Origin: an uncultured bacterium
Lineage (GTDB): Bacteria; Oederibacteriota; PGYV01; Palsa-1178
Assembly: GCA_937889595.1 (NCBI GenBank)
Contig: CALAOR010000010.1
Location: 1 to 64,000 of the forward strand
Direction: 5' to 3'
DNA length: 64,000 nucleotides
The notes below the pieces were generated by a model, which did not search any database, was not told the origin of the DNA, and saw only the letters and a list, made by a program, of their open reading frames with translations. Both the position numbers and the translations under genes were made by a program. Below are positions 36,672 through 46,759 of the stretch, piece by piece (within the stretch, counting starts at the first letter, position 1; the number at the start of each line of letters is the position of its first letter).

Positions 36672-36727
36672 GCCTGCATGATAATTTTGGGCCCGGATAT
36701 CCGCTAATCAGACCCTCGAAGCCGCGT
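36672..36727 (+). repeat. 56-bp direct repeat, left copy
   Basis: gcctgcatgataattttg and gctaatcagaccctc recur in the same order and spacing at 44868-44923, with a few substitutions. The pair brackets the C25 peptidase and GH5 genes. The rest of the 36457-36852 gap holds the promoter below and no gene. Confidence 0.75.
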
Positions 36728-36750
36728 GTACCTCTAAATGTACATATATG

Positions 36751-36779
36751 TTGACATTAAAAAGACATTATGATATAAA
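36751..36779 (+). promoter_or_regulatory. Promoter for the C25 peptidase
   Basis: TTGACA (36751-36756), 17 bases, TATAAA (36774-36779), leaving a leader of about 67 bases. GGAGGGG lies before ATG. Confidence 0.65.
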
Positions 36780-36852
36780 TATAAAAATACAACGCCAATA
36801 GACTAAATATATCTGACTAAATTGGGCACAACACAAAATATGGAGGGGTGTT

Positions 36853-39800
36853 ATGCGAAATTTCCTGTCTATTTTTTCCAGGTCCTTTTTAACTCTTAAA
36901 CTGTTTTTCGTTTTTTTATTGGTTTCCTTTTCCACGGGACTTTATGCCGGGCAGAATTTGTCATTTACATACGATGTAGATACTTCTGCTTTCAAATCCG
37001 GGAAAGCGGACAACTATGACGTTATTTCGGCGCCTGATTGTTTTATGAATAATGAACCCGGTAAACCGGCGCTTCCCATAAGGACGCTGAAAATAATTAT
37101 ACCTGAAAACACAAAAGTAAAGGAAGTTGTAATTAACAGCGTATCATACGAACCAATGGCCGGTAAATATAAGATATATCCGGCGCAGAAACCCGTGCCC
37201 GTGGGTTCAAAACGCCAATTCACGCAGCCGGAAGAAAAAATTTATTCCTCAAACGACCCCTATCCTGCGTCAATGATCCAGCCTGCGGGAAGCAAATACG
37301 AAAACGGCAGTTTCAATGTGTGTTATCTGCGGCTCTGGCTCGCGCAGTATCTGCCGGCAGAGGGGAAAGTATCGGCTGTAAAGCAGGTTTCTTTCACGCT
37401 GGTTCTTGATACGGGCCTGGGAATAAAGAAAATAAGGTCCAGGGCAAAGAACGAGCAGGATAATTTCGAGAAAAGAATAAAAAAACAGTTAATAAACCCG
37501 CAGGATTTGGACAGGTACAAGATACTTCCGGAAAAAATAAAGGACAGGAGCAGGGAAAAGACAAGGGATTATTTTTATAAAAGCGCCGGCAATCAGTATT
37601 ATTCCCTGGGTGTTGCAGGCACGGTCGGCGCGCAGGCCGCAGTTCAGCAGGCCGGAGTATCCGGGATCCTTATGCCGCCGCTTGCGGCCCAGATAAACCC
37701 GGGTGTAACGCAGGCCGGCGACATAGATTACGTCATAATCACAGGCGATTCACTGACGGGCGAATTCCAGCGCCTCGCCGAGTGGAGGCAGAAAGAAGGG
37801 ATAACTACCGCAATATATACGGTAAATTACATTGCAGCCAATTACTCCGGCGACGGAGTTGCTGCCGATATCCAGGGAAAGATAAGGAGTTTCATGAAAG
37901 ATATGTGGAGGAACCATGGCACCGAATACGCTCTTATAGGGGGGGATGTATCGGTGGTCGCACCCAGATATACGACATCCACGGTCGGCCCGACAACGCT
38001 GCCGACGGATTATTATTATTGCTCGGGTTTGAACCAGTATATGAACGGCAGTACGCCTGTGGAGCTTTGCTGGCAGCTCCAGCAGGCAGGCGTTCATGAC
38101 GACATAACCGGGCTTAACGTTGACTGCTACGCGCCTGTGACGTCCGATGCGCAGGGCGACTCCAATGTCCTGGCATTTTTCGACACAAATATAAAGTTAG
38201 GAAGGGCACCGGTCGACACGGCTGACGAGGCGGGTGTTTTCGTGGACAAGACAATAAGTTACGAAAAGAACCAGTTCAACGATTATATGAACAAGATGAC
38301 CGCGGTCAACATGGATAATTACGCTGCAGGCGAACAATGGCAGACCGACTGTATGGAATACGGCTTTCTGGGAACGATAGAATCCGGTGGCGTTGTCATA
38401 ACATGGAACCCGAACATAGCAGGTTATGTGAACTTAAAGAAACTTTACGCGGATCGTACATTTAAGCTTGAGGATACGGATACTGCGCCTGTTTATTATG
38501 CGGACGACTGGTGCACCGATTATACGATAAAGAATTATTTCAATGATTTCAGGCCGAATATAATCGCCCATATGGGCCATGGATGGACGGCTGGATGGTC
38601 CACCTTTAAATTTGAAGGCAGTTTTTTGGCCGACGACGCTTATGCGTTAAACAGCGCCGGCAGATTTGCCGGTGTTGACCTTGAATCGAGCTGCGATACG
38701 CTGGCGTACGACACGGATGAAAGCGTTTGCGAAAATCTGGTAAAAGCGCCTGCCGGAGGCGCCATAACATCGATAGGCGGTTCCAGGACCATGTACGGTG
38801 GCGTGTACGAGCCTGCGCACGCGAAATACCTGCAGAGTCTGTACGCGGACGGCGGGCAGTTCTCGGACTACGCGGCAGGCACCTTGTTCAACGACGGTAA
38901 AAAACTTTATATAAACAACGGCAGTATATGGCTGAACTATCCCGGCTCGATGGAGCGCTATACGGCATTTTTAATGAACATGATCGGCGACCCGGCGGCA
39001 AACATTTACTCAAACACGGCAGTCAGGTTCAATGTGAGCTGCCCGCTGTCAATACCCGCAAATACGGCGCAGAATATAACTGTGAACGTCAGCGCCGCAG
39101 GCGCGCCAATATCCGGGGCGGTCATTACACTTTTCAAGGAGGGGGACGGCAGCATGACCGCCAATACGGACGCGGCAGGTTCGGCTGCGTTTTCCAGCCC
39201 GGGTTGGAGTCAGGGATACATGTACGTCACGGCGAGAAAGCACAATGCCCTGCCCTTTGAGGGCGTGATATACGTCGGCGCCGTGCCGACTTTTACCGTA
39301 ACGCCGACTTATACGGATTTGCCGACGGTCACGGTTTCACCGACGATTTCCCCGACTTTCACCAATACGGACACTTATACGCCGACGCCCATACCTAAAC
39401 TTAACCTGCAGATAAAAGCGAGCCAGAATTCGTGCTCGGCAAATATATTTGACCTGTTCCCCAAAATAGCGAACGTGGACAACACGACGAGCTTAGTGTC
39501 GATGGATGTATTGACGATAAAAATGTGGTTTTACACGCCCGGGAGCATAAATATAAACGGCTGCTGGGGCGGCTCGATCAAGGACCAGACAGGCCAATAC
39601 ATAGGAAATGTAACGGGCAATGCCTATATAAATGATTATACGGCGGCATGCACGGATACCACCGGCAGGCGGGCGAACAAGGAACTGACGGTATCGTTCT
39701 CCTCCGGGTTGACGCTTGCGCCGGGACAGTATATGGACAATATGGAGCTTCAGTTTAACAGGGACAATTGGGCATCGCCTTTTGACGACAATTGCGACGA

Positions 39801-41343
39801 TTATTCCAAATCCGGGGCGAACGCCTACCATGAGGACAGGCATTTTGCCCTGTATATGAACGGACAGCTTGTGAGGGAATGGACGAACGCGAGCGCCATG
39901 GACGCAGAAACCGGTGTGGAGCCGTGCGCCGTCAGGCTGACGCCGGCAAGTACGGGAACGTCCACAAATTCGCCGACATTTACGGTTACGGCCAGCGTTA
40001 CAATAACCGCAACGGGTACACGCACATGTACTTTGACACGTTCGGGAACAATAACTGCGTCGTATACCGCGACATTTACGGCAACCAGCACGGCCGGGAA
40101 CAGCGCGACAACTACGGCATCAGCCACAGGAACGCCGGCGCCGTCCATATCCGGGACACCGACACGCACGCCTGTACTTTCAACGCCTACAAGGACAAGA
40201 ACGGCAACGTACACGGCAACATATACCGTTCCGGCAAGCACTTCTACGCCGACAAGGACGCAGACAACGGGCACGATACTCACGTATACGCGCACGCCTG
40301 CTGTTACGCCGACATATTCGCCGACACGCACGCGCACGGCTGCGGGAACGCCGACGCGTACGCGCACAATTGCGGGCACACCGACACGAACGCGCACTTA
40401 CACAAGGACACCTGCGCCGACAAGGACGGGTACTACGGGAGTAATATATACGTATACTGCCACCCAAACGCGTACTATTGCAGTTACGCCGACGGCAACC
40501 TTTGTATTAACGCCTACGGTTACTCCGACAAGCGGGCAGGCCATACTGAGGGTACAATATTACACGTCAAATACTTCGGCGGACAGCAACACACTTTATG
40601 TTAATGCGAGGGTATATAATGATTCTGCGTCGCCTATGGATCTGCTGCCTGTATCGGTAAAATACTGGTATACGTTTGAAGGCGCGGGAAATACCGAAAC
40701 AGCCGAGCTGGATTACGCGGGCATACAGCCCGGAGGGCAGAATATCGTGCCGTATGTGAACAGGAACATACAGACGATAAGCCAGGGCGGACAGACCAGA
40801 GTGGAAACAACGTCTTTCTCTTCGGCGGCAGGGAGCATACCTGCCGGAGGTTATGTTGAGCTGCGTCTCAGGATACATAAAAATGACTGGACAAATTACA
40901 CGCAGACGAACGATTATTCTTTCGGCACGCAGACCACGTACCAGGACTGGTTAAACGTCACGGCGTATATAAGCGGCGCAAAAGTGTGGGGGACCGAGCC
41001 GGGCGCGGTTTCCGCCTTAGCTATATCAAAAATAACTGAAACGCCCGATGACGCGGCATTCGACGCGGGAAATGTTTACGCGTTCCCGAATCCGGCAAGT
41101 TCCGGTGTGACGATAAGGTTCTATACCGACGGCACTGCGGAGGTACGGATACTCGTGATAGATTTGAACGGCAGGAAAATACAGGAAATGGACATAAATC
41201 CGGGCGGATTAAAATCCGGTAAGAATTATATCAAATGGAATCTAAAGAACCAGGCCGGGGCCGATGTTTCAAACGGGGTTTATCTGCTGTACATCAAGTC
41301 CGGCACGGCATTGGTTGTAAAAAAGCTGGCGGTAGTAAGATGA
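36853..41343 (+). CDS. Gingipain-like C25 cysteine peptidase with two CBM3-like modules
   Basis: A 1496-residue secreted protein. Residues 1-32 are a signal peptide ending LYA. Residues 35-230 resemble the C25 propeptide. The peptidase (about 290-720) starts YVIITGDSL and carries the catalytic pair His576 (AHMGHGW) and Cys614 (ESSCDTL). An Ig-like domain follows (about 725-815). After a Thr/Pro linker comes a CBM3-like domain (about 850-1030), then a long Thr/Arg-rich tract (1035-1225) and a second CBM3-like domain (1232-1390: NARVYNDSASPMDLLPVSVK, RIHKNDWTNYTQTNDYSF). The end (1405-1496) is a FlgD/type IX-like domain (YAFPNPASSG). It should bind cellulose and cleave proteins there. An own promoter precedes it. 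Confidence 0.85.
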   Translation: MRNFLSIFSRSFLTLKLFFVFLLVSFSTGLYAGQNLSFTYDVDTSAFKSGKADNYDVISAPDCFMNNEPGKPALPIRTLKIIIPENTKVKEVVINSVSYEPMAGKYKIYPAQKPVPVGSKRQFTQPEEKIYSSNDPYPASMIQPAGSKYENGSFNVCYLRLWLAQYLPAEGKVSAVKQVSFTLVLDTGLGIKKIRSRAKNEQDNFEKRIKKQLINPQDLDRYKILPEKIKDRSREKTRDYFYKSAGNQYYSLGVAGTVGAQAAVQQAGVSGILMPPLAAQINPGVTQAGDIDYVIITGDSLTGEFQRLAEWRQKEGITTAIYTVNYIAANYSGDGVAADIQGKIRSFMKDMWRNHGTEYALIGGDVSVVAPRYTTSTVGPTTLPTDYYYCSGLNQYMNGSTPVELCWQLQQAGVHDDITGLNVDCYAPVTSDAQGDSNVLAFFDTNIKLGRAPVDTADEAGVFVDKTISYEKNQFNDYMNKMTAVNMDNYAAGEQWQTDCMEYGFLGTIESGGVVITWNPNIAGYVNLKKLYADRTFKLEDTDTAPVYYADDWCTDYTIKNYFNDFRPNIIAHMGHGWTAGWSTFKFEGSFLADDAYALNSAGRFAGVDLESSCDTLAYDTDESVCENLVKAPAGGAITSIGGSRTMYGGVYEPAHAKYLQSLYADGGQFSDYAAGTLFNDGKKLYINNGSIWLNYPGSMERYTAFLMNMIGDPAANIYSNTAVRFNVSCPLSIPANTAQNITVNVSAAGAPISGAVITLFKEGDGSMTANTDAAGSAAFSSPGWSQGYMYVTARKHNALPFEGVIYVGAVPTFTVTPTYTDLPTVTVSPTISPTFTNTDTYTPTPIPKLNLQIKASQNSCSANIFDLFPKIANVDNTTSLVSMDVLTIKMWFYTPGSININGCWGGSIKDQTGQYIGNVTGNAYINDYTAACTDTTGRRANKELTVSFSSGLTLAPGQYMDNMELQFNRDNWASPFDDNCDDYSKSGANAYHEDRHFALYMNGQLVREWTNASAMDAETGVEPCAVRLTPASTGTSTNSPTFTVTASVTITATGTRTCTLTRSGTITASYTATFTATSTAGNSATTTASATGTPAPSISGTPTRTPVLSTPTRTRTATYTATYTVPASTSTPTRTQTTGTILTYTRTPAVTPTYSPTRTRTAAGTPTRTRTIAGTPTRTRTYTRTPAPTRTGTTGVIYTYTATQTRTIAVTPTATFVLTPTVTPTSGQAILRVQYYTSNTSADSNTLYVNARVYNDSASPMDLLPVSVKYWYTFEGAGNTETAELDYAGIQPGGQNIVPYVNRNIQTISQGGQTRVETTSFSSAAGSIPAGGYVELRLRIHKNDWTNYTQTNDYSFGTQTTYQDWLNVTAYISGAKVWGTEPGAVSALAISKITETPDDAAFDAGNVYAFPNPASSGVTIRFYTDGTAEVRILVIDLNGRKIQEMDINPGGLKSGKNYIKWNLKNQAGADVSNGVYLLYIKSGTALVVKKLAVVR

Positions 41344-41414
41344 GCGCCGGAAACCGCGCCGCTGTAGAAAATCTGTCGTAAAAACTCCGTTTAAGTCATT
41401 TCCACTTTAGATTT

Positions 41415-41443
41415 TGTAGAGAGGGGTCTTGCCCCTCTCTACA
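41415..41443. terminator. Perfect 12-bp stem-loop after the peptidase gene
   Basis: tgtagagagggg (41415-41426) pairs exactly with cccctctctaca (41432-41443) across a 5-base loop. The T-tract is missing, and its tgtag/ctaca ends match the palindromes at 30.7 kb, so it may be a dispersed palindrome that also stops transcription. Confidence 0.55.
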
Positions 41444-41476
41444 GGGACGGGGGATGAACAATAGCTGAATAAGTCC

Positions 41477-41505
41477 TTGACATAGCGCTATTTAATGATT
41501 ATATT
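41477..41505 (+). promoter_or_regulatory. Promoter for the GH5 gene
   Basis: TTGACA (41477-41482), 17 bases, TATATT (41500-41505), about 80 bases before ATG. The gene can thus be expressed separately from the peptidase. Confidence 0.6.
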
Positions 41506-41590
41506 GTTATTAGGGACAAAAGAAATTTTTTTTTGGCGAAAATTTAAACGCTTAACAAATAAAAACGCTATAACTCTCAAGGGGTGTTAA

Positions 41591-44500
41591 ATGACCAGAA
41601 TCGGCCGCTCCGGAAAATTAAGAATACACTTTCAGCTTTCCGTTATATTAATTGCGCTTGTGTTACCCTTCTATATTTCCGCATCTCCTTTTTCGGTCAA
41701 CGGCCAATTACATGTTTCCGGGAATCAGCTTGTGAATGAATGCGGGTCTCCGGTACAGCTCCGCGGCATTTCCAGCCACGGTCTGCAGTGGTACGGGCTG
41801 AACAACTGCTTTGATTTTTGCTGCATAAGCGCATCAGCGCTCGATTACATGGCTAATACCGTCGGCATAGACGTGTTCAGGATAGCGATGTATCCGGAAC
41901 CCGACGGGTATATAGCCAACCCGAGCAGATTTACACAGCAGGTAAATAACATCGTGCAGATGTGCGAAGACAGGGGCATTTACGCGCTCATAGACTGGCA
42001 CGTACTTACACCCGGCGACCCGAACGCCGATATTGTTTACGCAAGGACGTTTTGGGAGTCCATGGCGACCGCGCACAAGGACAGCCGAAACGTAATATAT
42101 GAAATATGCAATGAACCCAACGGCGTTTCCTGGAGCCAGGTTGTAACATACGCAAATGATATCATACCGAGGATCCGCGCCATTGATCCCGACGCCGTCA
42201 TAATAGTAGGAACGCCAAACTGGTCGCAGCTTGGATCGGATGTGGTCAACAACAAGCTTTCATATTCGAACATAATGTATACATTCCACTTTTACGCGGC
42301 AACTCATAACACAGGCATGCTTACCAGTTTTGTAGGGCAGCTGCCTATATTTGTGACCGAATGGGCCGCGACAGAGGCAAGCGGACTGGGAGCTACAAAC
42401 TATACCGTGGCGGATTCGTTTATAAGCATAATGGCCACTAACAAAATAAGCTGGTGCGCGTGGAACTGGTCCGAGTCTACGGATACATCGGGTATGCTGA
42501 ATGTAGGCGCGTGCGATGCGGCGAATTGGTCGAGTTATAAGCCGACCGGAAGCTATGTCGTGGGAAAGGTGTCGAACCCTGCCGACAGCTTTACCGCGTG
42601 CAACATAGCGACGAACACGCCTACTCCAAATATAGTACCCACGGAAGTTATTCTGGCAACAGATCTCCGCCTGGACAGCATGACCGACGGCGATTATGTG
42701 AGCAATATCTGCAGTAACTGGTACGCATATGACGACAGCAATGACTGCACTGACAAGAACTGTACTATAAATGCTCACGGGACCTCGCTTATCGTCCCGT
42801 GGTCAAAGGACCACTGGCAGGACCTCGGGCGGCCCGTGCAGAATTTTTACATGCAGCAGCCCGGGCACAACGGCGCGGCAGATTACGCGGCGCGGATTAC
42901 AGGAGTGGTTACAACGACATTTTTATACGGATTTGCCGGTTTGGGGTTCCCGCTGAAAGAACCCGAGGGCCCGGTCGACATACACACGGCCACCGGCTTA
43001 AGTTTCTGGTGCAAAAGCAACGAGTCAAGGACTTACAGGCTGAAAATAAATGCCCCGCAGGCATTCGCCGGGCGCCTGGACGAGGACATGTACGGTTATG
43101 TGTTCACCGCGACCACATCGTGGCAAAAGGTGTCGATTGACTTTGCCAGCATCCTTTTCTCGCAGGAAGGATGGGGCAATACGCTGGTGACAAGGGCCAT
43201 GGCGCTGGCCCAGGTGGATACGATACAGTGGCAGACACAGGGGCAGACAGGAGCGCCGTACAATTTTGATCTATGGATAGACGATGTTGTTCTTATGAAC
43301 GCGCCGGCGGCATTAAAAACCATAGCGACCGCAGGCTGCGGATCGGCAAATACATTCACGGTCACGCCTTCAAGAACACCGACAGCCACATATACCCGCA
43401 CTGTCACGTGTACAGCAACCAGTACAGCTACACGGACAAATACGCCGGCAAACACTTTCACATTTACAAACACCGCGACCAACACGGCCACCAGGACCTA
43501 TACTCCGCTGCCTACATTCACAAATACTATCGTTGATACGCCTACCTTTACACGGACAGCCACGCCGCCGACAGCCACGAATACCCCTACAATGACGCGG
43601 ACATGGGCTGATTCGCCGACATTTACGCATACACGCACGGATACGGCTACACTCACATACACTGTTACTATTGCACAAACAGATACCTATACGCCCGCGT
43701 TTACGGCAACAATGACGCCTACAATAACGCGGACATGGACTGAATCGCCGACATTTACGCATACGCCCGCGTTTACGGCAACAATAACGCCTACAATAAC
43801 GCGGACATGGACTGAATCGCCGACATTTACGCATACACGCGCGTATACGGCAACAATGACTCCTACAATAACGCCAAGCCTGACTCTGACTCTGACTCTT
43901 ACTCTTACTTTTACCGGCACGCCGACTTTAACGGATACTCCGGTAAATACACCGACAAAAACAGCCACATCAGGAGCTTACCTGACGGTCCAGATAATCG
44001 GGACACCGAATGCGGGAGACACCATAACGGTCATAATGATAGTAACAAATATAGGGGACACGGCTGCTGACAATGTATTGCCTTCAGGTCTTGCGATTGC
44101 GGGTACAGGAGGCGTTTCTGCTCTGACAAGCCCGTCTTCAATGGTTTCCATACCGGCGGAAGGAACTGTTGCGTTCACCTGGACATATAATGCTGATTCT
44201 TCAGGTGTTGTGACGTTCCAGGGAAGCGCAAGCGGTATTGATGCTGTAGGAGCATGGGTGGTAACCAGCGGACTTGTTACAAGCAACGAGGTAGCATTCG
44301 GTGTTTCGCTGCCGACAATTACATTCACAGACACACCGTCGGCAACGCATACACCGGCAAATACATTCACAGGTACCCCGACAGCAATGGATACACCGAC
44401 AGTTTTATACACACCGACAAATGTATTTACTGCTACACCTACACGAACACCAGTACCCGTGGATGCGAAAGATTTAAAAATTACGGATGAATTGGTATAC

Positions 44501-44782
44501 CCGAACCCGTATAATCCGGGACTTGGAATACCTATGGGAATAAGGGCTGATTTCAGCCAGAAACATAGAAATACGATGGTTGAGATATACACATCAGCAT
44601 TACGGCATATAAAAGAATTTAAATTCCCTGATTCGCCATGGGCAGGCGAAAGAACGCTGAGTATTCCGGATTCTTCGTTTGTCGGACTCGCAAGCGGAAG
44701 TTATTATTATATTATAACAACAGAGAATGAAAACGGTGAGAAAGCAAAAAGCGCGATATCAAAACTTATAATACTTAAATAA
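41591..44782 (+). CDS. Secreted GH5 endoglucanase with CBM11-like module
   Basis: A 1063-residue protein. Residues 1-33 are a signal peptide. The GH5 barrel (about 35-335) begins [20 protein letters not shown] and [11 protein letters not shown]; the acid/base is Glu175 (EICNEPNG) and the nucleophile Glu257 (VTEWAA), as in subfamily 2 cellulases. Residues 350-575 resemble CBM11/CIA30-type beta-sandwiches ([17 protein letters not shown] ... LWIDDVVLM). A Thr-rich linker (585-795) contains 24-residue repeats. A CARDB/DUF11-like domain (797-915) and a second linker follow. The end (955-1063) has [13 protein letters not shown], a FlgD-like domain. It should cut internal beta-1,4 bonds of cellulose outside the cell. 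Confidence 0.9.
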   Translation: MTRIGRSGKLRIHFQLSVILIALVLPFYISASPFSVNGQLHVSGNQLVNECGSPVQLRGISSHGLQWYGLNNCFDFCCISASALDYMANTVGIDVFRIAMYPEPDGYIANPSRFTQQVNNIVQMCEDRGIYALIDWHVLTPGDPNADIVYARTFWESMATAHKDSRNVIYEICNEPNGVSWSQVVTYANDIIPRIRAIDPDAVIIVGTPNWSQLGSDVVNNKLSYSNIMYTFHFYAATHNTGMLTSFVGQLPIFVTEWAATEASGLGATNYTVADSFISIMATNKISWCAWNWSESTDTSGMLNVGACDAANWSSYKPTGSYVVGKVSNPADSFTACNIATNTPTPNIVPTEVILATDLRLDSMTDGDYVSNICSNWYAYDDSNDCTDKNCTINAHGTSLIVPWSKDHWQDLGRPVQNFYMQQPGHNGAADYAARITGVVTTTFLYGFAGLGFPLKEPEGPVDIHTATGLSFWCKSNESRTYRLKINAPQAFAGRLDEDMYGYVFTATTSWQKVSIDFASILFSQEGWGNTLVTRAMALAQVDTIQWQTQGQTGAPYNFDLWIDDVVLMNAPAALKTIATAGCGSANTFTVTPSRTPTATYTRTVTCTATSTATRTNTPANTFTFTNTATNTATRTYTPLPTFTNTIVDTPTFTRTATPPTATNTPTMTRTWADSPTFTHTRTDTATLTYTVTIAQTDTYTPAFTATMTPTITRTWTESPTFTHTPAFTATITPTITRTWTESPTFTHTRAYTATMTPTITPSLTLTLTLTLTFTGTPTLTDTPVNTPTKTATSGAYLTVQIIGTPNAGDTITVIMIVTNIGDTAADNVLPSGLAIAGTGGVSALTSPSSMVSIPAEGTVAFTWTYNADSSGVVTFQGSASGIDAVGAWVVTSGLVTSNEVAFGVSLPTITFTDTPSATHTPANTFTGTPTAMDTPTVLYTPTNVFTATPTRTPVPVDAKDLKITDELVYPNPYNPGLGIPMGIRADFSQKHRNTMVEIYTSALRHIKEFKFPDSPWAGERTLSIPDSSFVGLASGSYYYIITTENENGEKAKSAISKLIILK
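43694..43875 (+). repeat. 72-bp in-frame tandem repeat in the GH5 linker
   Basis: Units at 43694-43765 and 43766-43837 are almost identical, and a partial third starts at 43838. Each codes 24 residues beginning PAFTAT and ending TFTHT. A ctgact hexamer array (43878-43900) follows directly. Confidence 0.8.
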
Positions 44783-44799
44783 TAAGTTCCCGGATAGAG

Positions 44800-44837
44800 A
44801 AAGGGTCAGGTCATAACCTATGACCTGACCCTTTTTT
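44800..44837 (+). terminator. Rho-independent terminator after GH5
   Basis: A perfect 16-bp stem, aaagggtcaggtcata (44800-44815) with tatgacctgacccttt (44819-44834), a 3-base loop and a run of six T (44832-44837). Confidence 0.85.
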
Positions 44838-44867
44838 CACCTTTTTCAAAGCGCAGGACTTAAGCCT

Positions 44868-44923
44868 GCCTGCATGATAATTTTGGACACGGATGTCCGC
44901 TAATCAGACCCTCAAAGCCGCGT
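44868..44923 (+). repeat. 56-bp direct repeat, right copy
   Basis: Partner of 36672-36727, in the same orientation, lying just after the GH5 terminator. Confidence 0.75.
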
Positions 44924-45033
44924 TAAAAATGCACTTTAGATACCATGGAGCGCACATCCGCCGCAGACCGACCGACCCAAACAAAACACATGTGGTTAAT
45001 AGAACACGAAAAAAAGTCCTGACAAAAGCCTAA

Positions 45034-45074
45034 CCTCCGACTAATATAATATATGATATTATATTAGTCGGAGG
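45034..45074. repeat. Perfect 18-bp stem-loop
   Basis: cctccgactaatataata (45034-45051) pairs fully with tattatattagtcggagg (45057-45074). It abuts the left BRO-region repeat and could be an insertion end or a terminator. Confidence 0.6.
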
Positions 45075-45240
45075 TCTTGACCTGATACATGATGATTGTT
45101 GTATGTAAACAAAGTGGGTTTGTCAGGTAGCAGTTCAAGACGTGGCCCCGGATTGCGGACAACAAAGGGTGAGGAACCGGCGGGTTGGACAAGAATAATT
45201 CTAAAAGCTCAATCCGAGTTCTGACCCCAGCCACACCAGC
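45074..45240 (+). repeat. BRO-region repeat, left copy
   Basis: Starts gtcttgacctgatacatgat and ends ctgaccccagcca. Compared with the copy at 47.1 kb it lacks a central insert. Within it gtcttga and tcaagac can pair. With the stem-loop above it fills most of the 44783-45341 gap. Confidence 0.72.
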
Positions 45241-45256
45241 CACATAAAAAATCAAA

Positions 45257-45285
45257 TTGACGAGTGTTTTAAATGGATGTAGTAT
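45257..45285 (+). promoter_or_regulatory. Candidate promoter for the BRO-N gene
   Basis: TTGACG (45257-45262), 17 bases, TAGTAT (45280-45285), 57 bases before ATG. Confidence 0.42.
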
Positions 45286-45341
45286 GTAATTAAATTGAGG
45301 GAACCAAATAATCCGTACAAGGCGGGAGAAGAGGGCGCACT

Positions 45342-46178
45342 ATGGTAAAAAAAACTGTTACCGGAAGTCAAATAGCGGTCTTTAAGGGTAAAAAAGTCAG
45401 AAAAGTACTTTATAATAATGAATGGTGGTTTGTAATCATCGATATTGTTTCGGTATTGACGGATTCCGTCCAGCCGGATGGGTACATAAAAGATATGCGA
45501 AGGCGCGATCCTGAACTTGCAAAAGGGTGGGGGCATATTGCCACCCCCCTTGTGGTGCCTACGGAAGGCGGGCCGCAAAAGCTAAACTGCGCCGACACAG
45601 AGGGTATATTCCGTATAATACAGTCAATCCCATCATCCAAAGCAGAACCGTTAAAACGCTGGCTGGCTAAGGTCGGTTACGAGAGGGTTCAGGAAGTGGA
45701 AAATCCGGAACTTGCGGCCAAACGCACGAGGATGCTCTATAAACTGAAAGGATACAGCGAAGATTGGATTGAAAAGAGGATGAGGGGCATAGCCATCCGG
45801 GAAGAGTTAACCGATGAATGGCAGAAACGGGGAGCGCAGGAGGAAAAGGATTATGAGATTTTAACGGCAGAAATATCAAAAGCGACTTTTGGCGTAACGC
45901 CAAGCGAGTATAAAAAGCTTAAAGGAATAAAAAGGGAAAACCTGCGCGATCATATGGATGATTTTGAACTGATTTTTACAATGCTTGGTGACAGGTCAAC
46001 CACCGAAATACACCGCAATGAAGATTCAAAAGGCGTAAAAAAACTTAAAGCCGACGCCCAAGCTGGCGGAGGGATAGCCGGAAACGCTCGAAAAGAATTG
46101 GAAAAAAAGTTGGGAAGATCTGTTGTGTCAGAAAAAAACTATCTGCCTAAGACGAAAAAAAATAAATTGGCGGATTAA
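45342..46178 (+). CDS. BRO-N domain protein (phage antirepressor type)
   Basis: A 278-residue protein. Residues 8-115 are a BRO-N domain (IAVFKGKKVRKVLYNNEWWF ... VSVLTDSVQ ... YIKDMRRRD ... CADTEGIFRIIQSIPSSKAE), found in phage antirepressors and baculovirus BRO proteins that bind DNA. Residues 120-278 are Lys/Arg/Glu-rich helices, with TPSEYKKLKG and RKELEKKLGR, a tail seen in bacterial DinD-like and BRO proteins. GAGGG lies before ATG. It is flanked by direct repeats, which suggests a mobile or phage origin. The target is unknown. Confidence 0.8.
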   Translation: MVKKTVTGSQIAVFKGKKVRKVLYNNEWWFVIIDIVSVLTDSVQPDGYIKDMRRRDPELAKGWGHIATPLVVPTEGGPQKLNCADTEGIFRIIQSIPSSKAEPLKRWLAKVGYERVQEVENPELAAKRTRMLYKLKGYSEDWIEKRMRGIAIREELTDEWQKRGAQEEKDYEILTAEISKATFGVTPSEYKKLKGIKRENLRDHMDDFELIFTMLGDRSTTEIHRNEDSKGVKKLKADAQAGGGIAGNARKELEKKLGRSVVSEKNYLPKTKKNKLAD

Positions 46179-46290
46179 TGTTTGATGAAGTCTGTAACCG
46201 GATACTGTCTTGCACATAAGAAAAAAGATACTGAAAGGTTATACACAAATAAAGAAAAAAGCTGTGAGCAGGATGAAGCAAAAGGACAAT

Positions 46291-46479
46291 ATGTATATAT
46301 GGGATAATATGAAGCAGGAACACAGGGATTTGGTCCTGAAAAAAGTATACTGCGGCGGGTGCTGCCGGGCGGTGGAGATTGCGGATTATAGGTTTGAATC
46401 ATCAGGCACAAGCCTGGTGCTTAGAGGCAAATGCAAAAAATGCGGTCATGAAGCGGCGCGGGTGCTGGAGGGTTGTTGA
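46291..46479 (+). CDS. Small zinc-ribbon protein
   Basis: A 62-residue protein starting at ATG 46291, chosen for AAAGGA 6 bases upstream; the frame is open back to 46210. CGGCC and, 23 residues later, KCKKCGHEA give a four-Cys ribbon. No family is recognised. It lies 112 bases after the BRO-N gene in the same orientation and may belong to the same mobile unit. Confidence 0.5.
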   Translation: MYIWDNMKQEHRDLVLKKVYCGGCCRAVEIADYRFESSGTSLVLRGKCKKCGHEAARVLEGC

Positions 46480-46640
46480 AATAAATAGGATATCGCAAAT
46501 ATAGGGTCTGGCCCTAAATTTGCGTTATCAAAGGCGTAGCTAGCACGCCGGCTAGTCCGCCGAAGCGAACTTGCGAAGGCGGGAAGCTTTAGCGAAGGAG
46601 TGTCTCGCACGCCGGAGCTTTAGCGAAGGCGTGTTCCACG
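46480..46640. repeat. agctttagcgaagg-containing dispersed repeat
   Basis: After an imperfect palindrome (tagggtctggcccta, 46502-46516), the segment 46546-46635 has three variants of gaagctttagcgaaggcg. Positions 46611-46631 are identical to 1514-1534. No gene is seen. Confidence 0.6.
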
Positions 46641-46759
46641 ATGCAGGAACGAAATGCGGCGAGGGATTTCATTTTTTGGGGAATCGGAGTAGAATGGAAA
46701 GACGATAAACAATGGGACTCACAACATGAAAAGCGGGGCGGGAACTTCGGGTGATTGAC

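Noticed and set aside
39825-40604. Long open frames on both strands within the Thr-rich region of the peptidase gene
   Set aside because: Repeats of ACN and CCN codons keep other frames open (Val-rich or Arg/Cys-rich products); the + frame with signal peptide and domains is the real one. The same holds for 35850-36167 and 43370-43968.
44881-44910. tgaccc/gggtca boxes in many gaps as a regulatory site
   Set aside because: They occur in terminators, repeat ends and hairpins alike (7345, 33309, 44803, 45229, 47351) without constant spacing to starts; better explained as parts of repeats and stems.
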